A stretch of 64,000 nucleotides of DNA from contig JAVTVY010016083.1 of the NCBI GenBank assembly GCA_036873755.1, forward strand, positions 1-64,000, in the 5' to 3' direction. The translations under genes were made by a program, and so were the position numbers. Below are positions 11,089-21,599 of this stretch, piece after piece (position 1 is the first letter of the stretch; every line of letters begins with the position of its first letter). Origin of the DNA: Hanleya hanleyi (lineage: Eukaryota; Mollusca; Polyplacophora; Lepidopleurida; Hanleyidae). A model generated the notes under the pieces. It was given only the letters and a program-made list of their open reading frames with translations, was not told the origin of the DNA and made no database searches.

Positions 11089-11155
11089 CTAGCAACACAT
11101 ATAAGGGAAGTGGGAAGAGGTGCCGACATACTGACTGCGTCACATGACTACCAAC
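11089..11155 (-). mobile_element. RepA, only ~55 bases, between 8-bp direct repeats
   Basis: Only the last ~55 bases of RepA are present (acatataagggaagtgg ... gtcacatga). CTAGCAAC (11089-11096) and CTACCAAC (11148-11155) flank it. Unit 2 has one copy of the target (gctaacaaattacgc, 19329-19343). This is an extreme 5' truncation with target duplication, as expected of target-primed reverse transcription. Confidence 0.7.
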
Positions 11156-11159
11156 AAGT

Positions 11160-12300
11160 TACGCAAGTGGTTGAAACCGACTCAGAGAGGCAGAGAGAGA
11201 ATTAGATCCAACATCGCGTTAAGCATAATATTTCAGAGTATTTAACGACAAACGCAATGCGCATGCTAACATTTGCTGTCTTTCCTCACCCTTGAGTTTT
11301 ACGCAAACATCCAATCGAGTTGTCATATATCAGAGCACAACAAGATTAACCTGGAGTAAAATCCCAGCAATAAATCCAGGCTTATGTTGCGAGTTAAACA
11401 GACACTAAATCTTCCCAATTCCTTTTCCGTATATTGTATTCATAAATATCAGAAGGAAAGTTTCTGAGAGCATTTTGTCAATGTTTACTTTGAGGGAAAA
11501 TAATTGTTTGGAATATAAGGGAATCAAATGTGTAAGGGGACATCGAAAGGTAGGGGCTTTGAGTTGGCTCAGCGGAATACACAACACTGTGGTGCAATCT
11601 TTTGATGTCACCGCGAAGTAGACAGCGCGAAACCAGAGTGTTCCAGAGCACGGGGTAGATTTTGAGACGGGTCTAAAATATGTAAAATATTGTGGGAAAT
11701 GGAGACGGTAAACCCTCTTAGGGATTTACCCCCGGCCCCCTTAACCAGTTGGTGACTACTGTTAAATTATCTTGACTTGGGGGTCAGTAAACGCCAAGTT
11801 CAAGAGAAAAAAATAAGATCATATAGCGACATATAAAATTAGAGAGTGTTGAAATGATATTAATATACTTAGATTGAAGGAAACGGTGCCTCGGTCACTA
11901 AGCTCTTTTCCGGATATTTGTCACATTTAATGATTACAAATATCACGTACATGACTGAGTAATGGTAACGAACTATCTTCGGGAATCCACTACTGAGGAG
12001 CGTTTCATACCGGCTTATTTGAAATTCAATTTGTTCGTGTCAATGTTAATAACACGGTCCATAATCCGTAGATGAAATTGCTTACAAAATTTCCTTCATG
12101 TATGGGTGCGGAGAAGTTATATATAGTATACAACATTTCTAACAGATGGATTGATAACGATGACGTCATCTTGCCTATAATATCCTAATCAAAACGTGAT
12201 CATTGATCAACAATCCGAGTGAAAGCAGCTGGGACAGTGAGGCGTGAATTTCGCCTATAGAATGTTCGATGAAAATCGGAGAACATCGAATCTCGTTGTA
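11160..12300. other. Duplicated non-coding blocks h and i
   Basis: Matches 19350-19400, 19890-20140 and 20870-21600 in unit 2. No open frame is shared by both copies. I see no gene. Confidence 0.5.
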
Positions 12301-13660
12301 CTATGTACCGAAGCCAAAGCATTAGAAATAAATACATCAGTGAAGTAACAAATATCCCCGTTGAAAAAAATATTAAGAAATATGATGACGGATCTATCTG
12401 TTATTCCTGGGGAATCGAGACGTCGATATGTTGATGATTGTTCTACTTCAAATTTGCCTTTTTACCGTCTGTATTGATAAACACATACAACCGAGCTCAA
12501 ATGCCCAAAAAGTTCCGAAAATAAAATGAGTATAAACAATACTGCCGGATTAATATTTCATTTACAGAACATGGCATCAAAATTACTCTTTTCCTAAAGT
12601 CTTAATTTTATAGGTTGGGCAGATAATCAATCTAATTAAAATGAAATTCAGCGATATATCCAAATGGGGAGCAGATAGGATTTAATTTTAATTAGATTGG
12701 GCAGATAATGCATCAGATCGTTACGTACACATATCTAGGCCCAAGTCTTGCCAAACAAAGAGTGACGTATGTAACAATTGCTCAACTTCAGACCACGCAG
12801 ACTGTAGCCTACTAGAAGTCGGTGAATTTTCGATGCTACTTGTCCTATTATATACATCAACATGACAAGTGTGTTTCGTTCCCATCTGAATGAAGATCCT
12901 AAAATACCCAAATCTTAAAATTGGTGTTTAACACGCGCTGGAACCCTCAATGCGAGTGACTAGCGTCCATCGATAAAACAGATAGCCCCTTAAAAGATTT
13001 ACTGATAATAAAAAAAAAAACTAAATAAAGAATTTACTCTCTTCCATAGCAAATATATATACGCAGTGCTGAATCATTCCAATAAACATTTTAAAAGCAT
13101 AAACTCAGTGGACAACAATCTGCGACTTATGTCAGTAAACTCCAACCTCCGAACACGGTTGTCTCACATTATACCAGATTATACAAAATGGCTGAAGGGG
13201 AGACTACCCTGTTTAGAGGTCGGGTAAACTCATTTAACGTCGAATGTGCGTATGGTTAAAGCCTTTGATGGATATTGTGAAAATTTGATGTCACCTAAGT
13301 TGTCTTTTGTAGGGGTTTTAGTAACGTTGATATAATTTTAAATACGCGGTCTGTCAAGAAAATTTGCTCTTCACCAAAGGCTAGCTACAACTTTTGTCTT
13401 CCGATCTTTGATCTGGAAGCACAGAATTTATTGAATAATAGACGATATCCGCGTGCTGGACGAATAACGTTGACATTGCCCTGGCGAAATGAGAACAGCA
13501 GTACATCTGGAGATTGTCAATGAGATGATCTAAGCCGGTTGAACAAAGACAAAAGTTTGTCAATTTATCATCCGTTCCATGGCTTATTAATTAAATACTG
13601 GCATCCGATCACAAATTCTCCGTTAGCTATTTCATTCTGTCAGAGGGAAATAAATACCTT
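12300..13660. repeat. Tandem duplication, partial unit (blocks e and f only)
   Basis: 12300-12620 aligns with 9355-9655 and 16320-16620. 12840-13640 aligns with 9975-10680 and 16730-17240/18690-18860. Blocks a-d and g-i are missing, so a third unit has been reduced by deletion. At about 13660 block a of unit 2 begins. Confidence 0.7.
12628..12699. mobile_element. 72-bp MITE with 15-bp inverted ends and 10-bp target duplication
   Basis: It begins CAATCTAATTAAAAT and ends with the exact complement ATTTTAATTAGATTG. GGCAGATAAT occurs directly before (12618-12627) and after (12700-12709). Units 1 and 2 have one copy of this target (gggcatataat near 9641; ggacagataat near 16610). The 10-bp duplication suggests a Mutator-type transposase in trans. 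Confidence 0.85.
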
Positions 13661-16600
13661 CAACACTAATCGCGACTTACCGACTGTTTCATGAGCGTAT
13701 CTCATGCATCGTGATCTAAATGAGAAAAACAATACTTATCAGGTGTTTCTTATACGTTCAGTAAACAGTGTCTTTCATTCATGACTGAAGTTTTTTTTAT
13801 CTCAATGATGAGATCTCCTTCAATGCAACACCTTCATAGGAAATAGCCAATGGACATGATATCTATAAAGGTAAGAGTCTCGGGGAACCGCCAAAAACTA
13901 CCAAAATACTAGAGAAAACATTTCTGCCAATACCACATCATTCGAGAATAACCGTCTGAGAGTTTTAAGTCCTCTGGACAACAACAGATTGAACCAACAC
14001 CTTTAATCATATGATAAGGCTCTTCCGATCTCATTCTGGATGGAATGGTTAAGGGCTGGAACTGGGAGTGTAACAATATACATACAGACACAATAACATC
14101 CCAAAGTTTACCTTCCTGACACCTGGAGGGTAGGACAGGGTTAGAAGTACAGTTGATCAGTTGCACTTAAGAGGCCCCGGCGTGAAGATGTCTCCAATAG
14201 TTGCACTTAATCCGCCGAGTAAATCCCAGACTCCTGCAAGATGGTCGTTAGTCAAAAGCACTGATCAACGCACGACGAGGAACTGCCTCGTTTCGATGCA
14301 TAAAGACCAGCATATTGTATTGATGGGTACTTTTATGTAAAATATTGACGTTTGCCTACAAGATTAAAAAATATATTAGCTGATTAACAAGCGATTATTA
14401 TGTGTTATCAAACTATGTAAGACAGAGCAACACGCGAATCCCTCGCTTGATTCAGGCAGCTTTCCACAGAGTATTTGTCAAGTTTAATTGTGTTAGAGTT
14501 AATACATATTTCAACTCATTGCATCATGAAACGACAGACGTATTGGATTATTGCATATACAATCATGTCAGTTTGTAGTCATATACCGGGCAGAGGTAAT
14601 TCCGATTACAAGTGGCAAGGTTCAGAGACCGAGTCTCCTCGGGAGATGGCTAAGATATCTCAGAATTTATTACCTTGGACTGGGCATGCAGCTAAATATA
14701 GCCTTATTGCAGGATTCGGTTACAGTCGATCCCATAGTCATCTGGCTGTCTTCGTGCAGATAGTCGACAATAATCCATGGGTCTAATTTCACCAAATGGC
14801 ATGAGATATATTCCAATTAACATTCAACATAATAAAGTAATCCTCCATAAAATAATGAAATGATTTTATTTATGAAAGAATTAATTGGGCGGCATGAGAT
14901 AATTGAACCCAAGATTCATTCGAACCGTGGGATTATTCTTACCACTATGTGAAAATCCTTTCTTTCGGATTTGACCTGTATAGACCTCGGAAATATGGAA
15001 ATGGGAATTTTGAATGACTTTCAGTGATTCGAATATCAAATAATGTTTGAGAAAACAAATGAATTAACCGTCAAGAGGGATAAAATGTATACGTTATCGT
15101 TCTTTGCTTCGTGGCGTGCTGAATGTCATACTTGACTAAACCCGTTCTGTTAAACTAACCAGATTAAAATCTGTTAGAAATTTCGTTATATTTATTATTA
15201 CGTAATTATTCGGTTCTATGTACCAGAATTGCTAACATATTTCTTTCTTTCTTTCAACAGAAATAAAGGAAAGTGTAGTCAAATGTTAATTCCGAAACGG
15301 GGCCGAAAAGGATCGAGGTGATACGAACATTTAGGCACCTCACTTCCGGTATTCTATTTCTGCGTAAGATGAGAATGTTCAACTTGGGACGATTATTCTT
15401 TAAAGCTTCATTGATTGGAGGCTTTTTCGATAACTACATCTATCTCCGTTAGAAGTATGCCACTTAGCATGTTCCAAATGAATCACATACAAATAAGATA
15501 TAGACAAGAACATTTAAATAGATGAAACAAAAGTAAAACTAACTATATTTATGCGGCAAACATTTTGCTAGAGAGTACAGCTGACAGAAAGGCTGTACAG
15601 CTGACAGAAAGGCTGTAGGTGTTATGCTGTGGGATATCGCGCAGCCACTGATTGTTTGTCTTTGTATTTCTTCATTCTTAGAGGCACATCATCTGTTACA
15701 GTCTTGTATGCTAGGCATTGCGAAGAAACATGTGATGTAAATTACCAGGTTACAGGATATCCGATGGAGTAGCAAGACAGAGAAGAAAAAGGACATCAAA
15801 TTATTCTCCTGTTGCTTCAGAAAACATTTCTCCCAGAGAAAGCTAATTAAATGGGGCCAGGGTCTGCAAATGTGTGAAGAAGTTCTGTCATCTCGAGAGA
15901 AAACGTCGACAAATTTTCGACAACAGCGGAAAACAGCATTGTTTAATGGACAACCAAGAGGCGAAATGAAATGCACATTTCCCCTGAGGGGCATTCGGTT
16001 ATAACGAAATCAATGCTTTTCCAGTGAATCTGCTTTTATTTAACGAATGACGTCCCCATTGTCAAATACTGTCCACTAAAATGTCATCATGATGAGATGA
16101 ACTTGATTGCCACCAACTGTCTTTGAGGTACAAATTTAGTGTGTGTGTGGGAGAGAGGGCAATCAAGTGGTCGATCGATCCTTACTTTCGTTATTTGTTT
16201 AGTTCTCATGCGATATAGGAAGCTTAGATGAACAAATAAAAAACGACGGTAAAGGTGCATGACTTTCTGGTAAAGAAACAAAATATCCCGACATAATTCT
16301 ATGATCATTTATGTGCAAAATAAGGCAATAAATACATCAATGGAATAATAAATCTACCCATAGAAAAAAATATTTAAAAATCTGATGACCGAGCTATCTT
16401 TTATTCCCGAGGAATGGAGACTTCGATATACTGATGAGTGTTCGTACTTCAAACTAGTATTTTAAACCGTATTGATACACAGATAAAACAGTGCTCAACT
16501 GCCCAAAACATCCGAAAATACAATGAGTATGTATACTGCTGGCGTACTATTTCATTAACAGCACATGGCACCAATATTACGTTTTCCCTGATGCCGTAAT

Positions 16601-17231
16601 CTTATATGTTGGACAGATAATGTACCCGACCCATCAACGTTCGACAGGCCTAAGCCTAATTCTTACCAAACGACCATTGATATATGTAACAATTGCTGAC
16701 CGTCAGAACATACAGACTGTCGGTGGCCTATACGTTGTTAAAGAATATACGGTGCTATTTGTACTATGTCAACAGGACAAGAGTGTTTCGTTCACATCTG
16801 AATGAAAATCTCAAAATACCCCTGAGTCATAAAATTGATGTTCAACCCAAGCCGGCACCTTCAATGCAACTTGTTAGGGTCCACTGATAAAAAAGATAGC
16901 CTGTTAAAAGATTTACTGATAATCCAAAAACGCGAAATAGAGAATTTGCTCTCTTCCGCAACAAATGTATATACGCAATGCTGAATCATTCAATCAGCAT
17001 TTTAAAGCATAAACTCAGCGTAAACAATCTGCAAGTTGTGTTGGTATACTCATGGTGAAAGCCATTGATGGATAGTGTGGAAATTTGATGTCGGCTAAGT
17101 TGTCTTTTGTATGACTTTCAAGTAACGTTAATAAAATCTTTAATTCCGTTGTCTGTCCAGAAAATTTGCTCTTCATCAAAGGCTATCCACTTTTATTTTC
17201 TTCAGATCTTTGATCTGGAAGCACAGAATTC

Positions 17232-18680
17232 AAAAATAGCCCATGGGCTTCAATACCCCTCGGCTATCAGTTATTGTCTACACCCAGCAATCATGCATTG
17301 TATAACATCATCAGTGTATTTTTAGAACTAGATAACAAAAATGTGATCTTGTAGGGTTGACTGTAGTTCAGCTTTTGCCAAGGCCGGAGGTTCTGGTAGA
17401 GCATGACCGAATTCTTAGCTCTAAATATACTCTTTTAAAAAGCTTATAATCCAATCAAGTAATTTTATCTTGGAAATATAGATCAAGGTCAGCCATCTTC
17501 AAAAATTTTCAAGTCAATTCTAATCGCATAGGGAACATGAATTTCGAGATCTTAAACTTAACATATAGAATTTGACCTTTAAAAAATAGGTCAAGGTCAG
17601 TGATATTCTTCATTAGTCTTCAGGTCCAGCCATAAGTGATATAAATTTGTACAAAGTAGATATAATCTTTCATAGAATATTGTACTAAATAGAATCTGAC
17701 TTGGATAAAATAGGTCAAGGATAAAATAGGTCAAGGTCAGCCATCTTCAGCATACCTTTGGAGCATCACCAGATGTACACATGGTATTAATTTGTAAAGC
17801 ATAGCTATATTCTTCATGTTAGACCATAATAAACAGTATATGACCTATACAAAATAGGTCAAGGTCAGTCAACTGGGATAGGCTTCTAGGCCGTCACGAG
17901 TTGCATGAGTAATATGAATTTGGAGACCCCAGCTTCAATCCTTCCAAATATATAGCAAATACTAAAATGTGACCTTGATAAAATAGGTCAAGGTCAGTCA
18001 TCTTCAGTACACCTCTGGTCCTTCACCACGTGTATACATAGTATCAATTTTGAAACCCTGGATATATTTCTTCATGTTAGACCATAATAAACCGTATATG
18101 ACCTTGAAAAAATAGGTCAAGGTCAGTCAACTGGGATAGGCTTCTAGCCAATCACCAGTTACATAAGTAATATGAATTTGGAGACCCTAGCTTCAATCCT
18201 TAAAAAAATATCGCAAATACTATAATTCGACCGTGATAAAATAGGTCAAGGTCAGTCACCTTCAGTACACCTCTGGACCTTCGCCAGATGTATACATAGT
18301 TTTAATTTGGAAAGCCTAGCTTTATTTCTTCATCTTATATCACAATAAACAGTATATGACCTATAAAAAATAGGTCAAGGTCAGTCAACTGGGATAGACT
18401 TCTAGTCAATCACGAGTTGCATATATAATATGAATTTGGAGACCCTAGCTTCAATTCTTCAAAATATATAGCAAATACTAGAATTTGACCTTGATAAAAT
18501 AGGTCAAGGTCAGTCATTTTTAATAGGCTTCTGACCCTTCACCCAATACATATGTGGTATCAATTCACAATGCCTGGCTATAATTCTTCTTGAGATATCG
18601 TGTTCACAAGAAAGATGGACAGACAGACAGACAGACGGACAGACGACGCTGACGACGACAATACCCTCCGAGGGGTAATA
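17232..18680 (+). mobile_element. Element made of 129-bp tandem repeats
   Basis: Interrupts block f: unit 1 reads gaattcaattacaatgag where unit 2 has ~1.45 kb between gaattcaa and acaatgag. Repeats alternate in two forms (...gtcatcttcagtacacctctgg... and ...gtcaactgggataggcttctag...), a ~258-bp higher-order unit. The right end has gacagacagacagacggacag followed by a ccctccgagggg hairpin; the left end has atacccctcgg. It has no open frame of note. A decayed relative lies at 26120-26590. Confidence 0.8.
17480..18512 (+). promoter_or_regulatory. Nine evenly spaced AGGTCAAGGTCA sites (DR0 nuclear-receptor type)
   Basis: AGGTCAAGGTCA occurs at 17588, 17728, 17856, 17985, 18114, 18243, 18372 and 18501, with a one-base variant (AGATCAAGGTCA) at 17480. 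The last seven steps are 128-129 bases. Two AGGTCA half-sites with zero spacing form a DR0, and TCAAGGTCA is also the extended half-site of the FTZ-F1/NR5A and ERR groups. A diverged TGACCT lies 10-15 bases upstream in most repeats, giving an inverted half-site. Receptor binding is inference; sequence conservation across repeats is direct. Confidence 0.55.
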
Positions 18681-18863
18681 ACAATGAGTAATAGACAATG
18701 TTCGTATACTGGACCAATAAAGTAAACATTACCCTGGAGAAAAGAGGATAGCAATACATCTGAGGACTGGCCATGAGCGAAATTAAGTCGGTTTAACAAA
18801 GACATGACAGCTGCTCGATTTATCTTCCGTACCATGGTTTATTCATCACTAAATACTGACATC

Positions 18864-19140
18864 TATGGTGGCAGATATCTGCCATGTCGTATCATCGTAC
18901 TATCGCCCTACTTTTGGTGGTACGATGGTACGATGCGATGGCACGATGCAATGGTACGATGGTACGATGGAGGAATTTCCATCGTACCATCGTACCATCG
19001 CATGGTGCCATCGTATCATCGCATCGTGACATCGTACCATCGTATCCTACCATCGCATCGTGCCATCGCATCGTACCATCGCTCCAGTAAAAATAGGGCG
19101 GTAGTACGATGATACGACATGGCACATATCAGCCACCATA
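18864..19140. mobile_element. 277-bp foldback element with 6-bp target duplication
   Basis: Ends are tatggtggcagatatctgcc and the complement ggcacatatcagccaccata. The inside is almost entirely self-complementary, made of short tandem words (gatggtacgatgg on the left, ccatcgtaccatc on the right). GACATC flanks it at 18858-18863 and 19141-19146. Unit 1 has the uninterrupted target (actgacatccgatcac near 10650). Open frames inside are only translations of the tandem words. Confidence 0.85.
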
Positions 19141-20144
19141 GACATCCGATCACAAATTCTCATCCAGATATTTGATATTATAAAAGTTTAATTCCCAGCA
19201 ACCGATAGCCTCAATATAAAACCTTTTATGCGTATAGATTTATTATCGTTGCTTTTAAGGGATATGGACAAACTAAATACAAAGGCAAAGGGACAAAACG
19301 ACATGAACATGCCTAGAAATATACCCATGCTAACAAATTACGCAAGTGTTTGAAACCGATTCAGATCGACAGAGAGAGAGTTAACGTCGCGTTCAGCAAT
19401 ATTTCAGCTACTTATCGACGAGTATAGTAGAGAGCATCGTGTCAAAACACCCTTCCCACTTCAGTCTGCGGTTTTTCCCTCATCAAATGAACTACCTTTC
19501 TGGACATTACGTCTACCTTCAGCACAGATTTGCAGACATTTCTACATATTATAAAGTATAGTGATAAAAGCTTTAGGTTAACGCAATGCTTTAGATGGTT
19601 GCGATACAGGGGCTTGGCGGACTTGTGGGAGGGGTTCAGGTAAACATGAAATAAGGGAATAGTTAATTGGAAAAAGAATGAATAAAAAATGATAATTTAT
19701 GTCAATAGAAATTTTATTAATACAGATTGCTGAACTTTGTCAAACATCATAAATGTTTCAGTATTTCAGCAAAACATGTACATTTCGATTCTATATATAT
19801 GTATAACATTAAAGTAATAGGAATGTGAACTTATTCTAAGTTCCTGAAAACTAATCAACCTCACACATACGCTTACAGTCTGCAGTGTACAGGCTAACAT
19901 TTGCTTCTTTCCCCGTTTTTGCGCCAGTATACATTCAATGTATCAAATATCAGAGCACAACAATAATAACCTGGAGTAAATTCTCAGCAATAAATCCAGG
20001 CTTATGTTGCCAGTTAAGTCGACACTAAATCTTCCCAATTCCTCTTCAGTATATTTCATTCACAAATTTCAAGGCAAAAGTATTTTCTGAGAGCTTTTTC
20101 CCGATGTTTACTTCGCGAGAGAAAAACTATTTAGGATAAAGGTC

Positions 20145-20865
20145 CCCACAACTAAATGCTCACATAAACGTAAATTCGTAAGAACAATGAGAGCATTAAC
20201 GGGGCATTTCTCAGAATACAGAATCTGGTCATCTTGGACGATGATTGTTCGTATAAGGACTGCACACACATCTAAGATTTTCTAACTGTAGATCCTCAGC
20301 TGACATACTTAATTTGAATATATCCTTTATCATAGATAATCGAAGACTGGGAACATGCAATAGCAATAAATCAGCGCTCCCTAATTCGTGTATGTCGCCA
20401 TGGTATCTTATCGTCTTGTACAAACACGAGCGTCCACTAGTCATCCATACTCGCGAGCCAGTGTATCAATCGATAGGTTACGATCGATACACTGGCTTGG
20501 TTAGTTACCGATAGCAGTTCTGGATATAAATAGCAGGAGGGGTTTCTGCTGAACCAATCAGTAAGCGCGCTAAAGCAGCTCATCAGGCCAATCCGCAGCG
20601 AGGTTTGAGTTTTTGACTGGTTTGAATTTCATCGTCGGCCAGACTATCTTTGAAGTTAGGCTGAAATCGACATCGGGTGTCGAAGCGAAAACCGCAGGCT
20701 TCCGACACCGACGCGCTAATTCAAAACAATGAAATGTACGAGATTGTTTAATAAACGCAACGACTCGATAACTCATCCGAATCACCAAAAAGGTCCAGGT
20801 AAACCCTCTGCGAGGAATTAGGGATTGCCTGGACTTGTGCAGATGCTAGTCATCAGGATTTTAAG
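20145..20865. mobile_element. Insertion in unit 2 containing repeat Y, copy 2
   Basis: Unit 1 lacks this stretch (compare 11500-11545). The part 20447-20850 is repeat Y in inverted orientation to 541-1585. It has the terminal hairpin at 20456-20497 (gccagtgtatcaatcgat / atcgatacactggc) and the CCAGG hairpin near 20797-20832. The other ~300 bases have no match in this window. The minus-strand frame 20570-20788 is open but not conserved intact in copy 1. Confidence 0.6.
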
Positions 20866-21599
20866 GAGACAAAGAAAGTTAGGGACGTACCGCGTGTGAG
20901 CTGGCACAGCCGAATACACACCACTGTGGTAGAATATCATTTGATGTCGCCACTATGTCCGCAGCGCGGAGTGTTCCATAAAACTGAATAGAATTAGGAA
21001 AGGTAAAGCAATGGGTAAATGGAGACGGTAAACTGCTTGGGGATTTACCCCCATAATAATTTTATTAGTACGAGTGAACAAATATAGTGGCTACGTGTAA
21101 CTAAAGTATTAAATATTCATGAAATGGGGTTCACTGAACGTCAAGTTCAAGTGAAAGATGTAAGATTTTATTTACTGGGATTCGAGAACATGACTCGGGC
21201 GCTAAGGTCTTTTCCGGAGATTTGTCACATTTCATAATTACAAGTATCACATGAATGAGCAATGATAACGGACTATCTTCGGGAAACCACTATAGAGGAG
21301 CGTTCGTTACCGGCTTATTTTAAACTCAATTTGCTTATGTCAATGTTACTAACATGGTTCATAATCCGCAGATGAAAATAGCTTACAAACTTTCCTTCAT
21401 ATATAGCATGCGGAACATTTCCAACAGATAAATGGATGGTGATGACGTCATCTTACCTTTAATATCCTAATCAGAAAGTGACGGTTTATCAACAAGACGA
21501 GTGAAAGCAGTTGGGGCAGTGATGCGTGAATTTCGCCCATAGGAGGTTCGCCATGAATCGGAGAACATCGAATCGCATTGTGCTACATTATATTCGATA

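Larger units (their letters stand above)
4955..12300. repeat. Tandem segmental duplication, unit 1
   Basis: Collinear with unit 2 (13660-21600). Anchor pairs: 4976/13690 (tgagcgt.tc.catgca), 5345/14069, 6240/14240 (aagatggtcgttag), 7120/14878 (ggcggcatgagataattgaa), 8840/15815 (cagaaaacatttctcccagag), 9355/16320, 10135/16915, 10645/18845 and 11340/19970, then 11670/21010 (ggagacggtaaac). Identity is high in blocks but interrupted by indels, so the event is not recent. Unit 1 alone carries a ~750-bp stretch at 5465-6215, RepA at 6880, a LINE tail at 7181, RepB plus RNase H at 9662, and the SINE at 10766. Confidence 0.8.

Noticed and set aside
17480..18512. CRISPR-like array (regular spacing)
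   Set aside because: The spacers are themselves homologous, the repeats are 129 bp long and the context is animal repeat DNA.
18804..19125. Open frames of 68-102 codons on both strands
   Set aside because: They translate the short tandem words of the foldback element.
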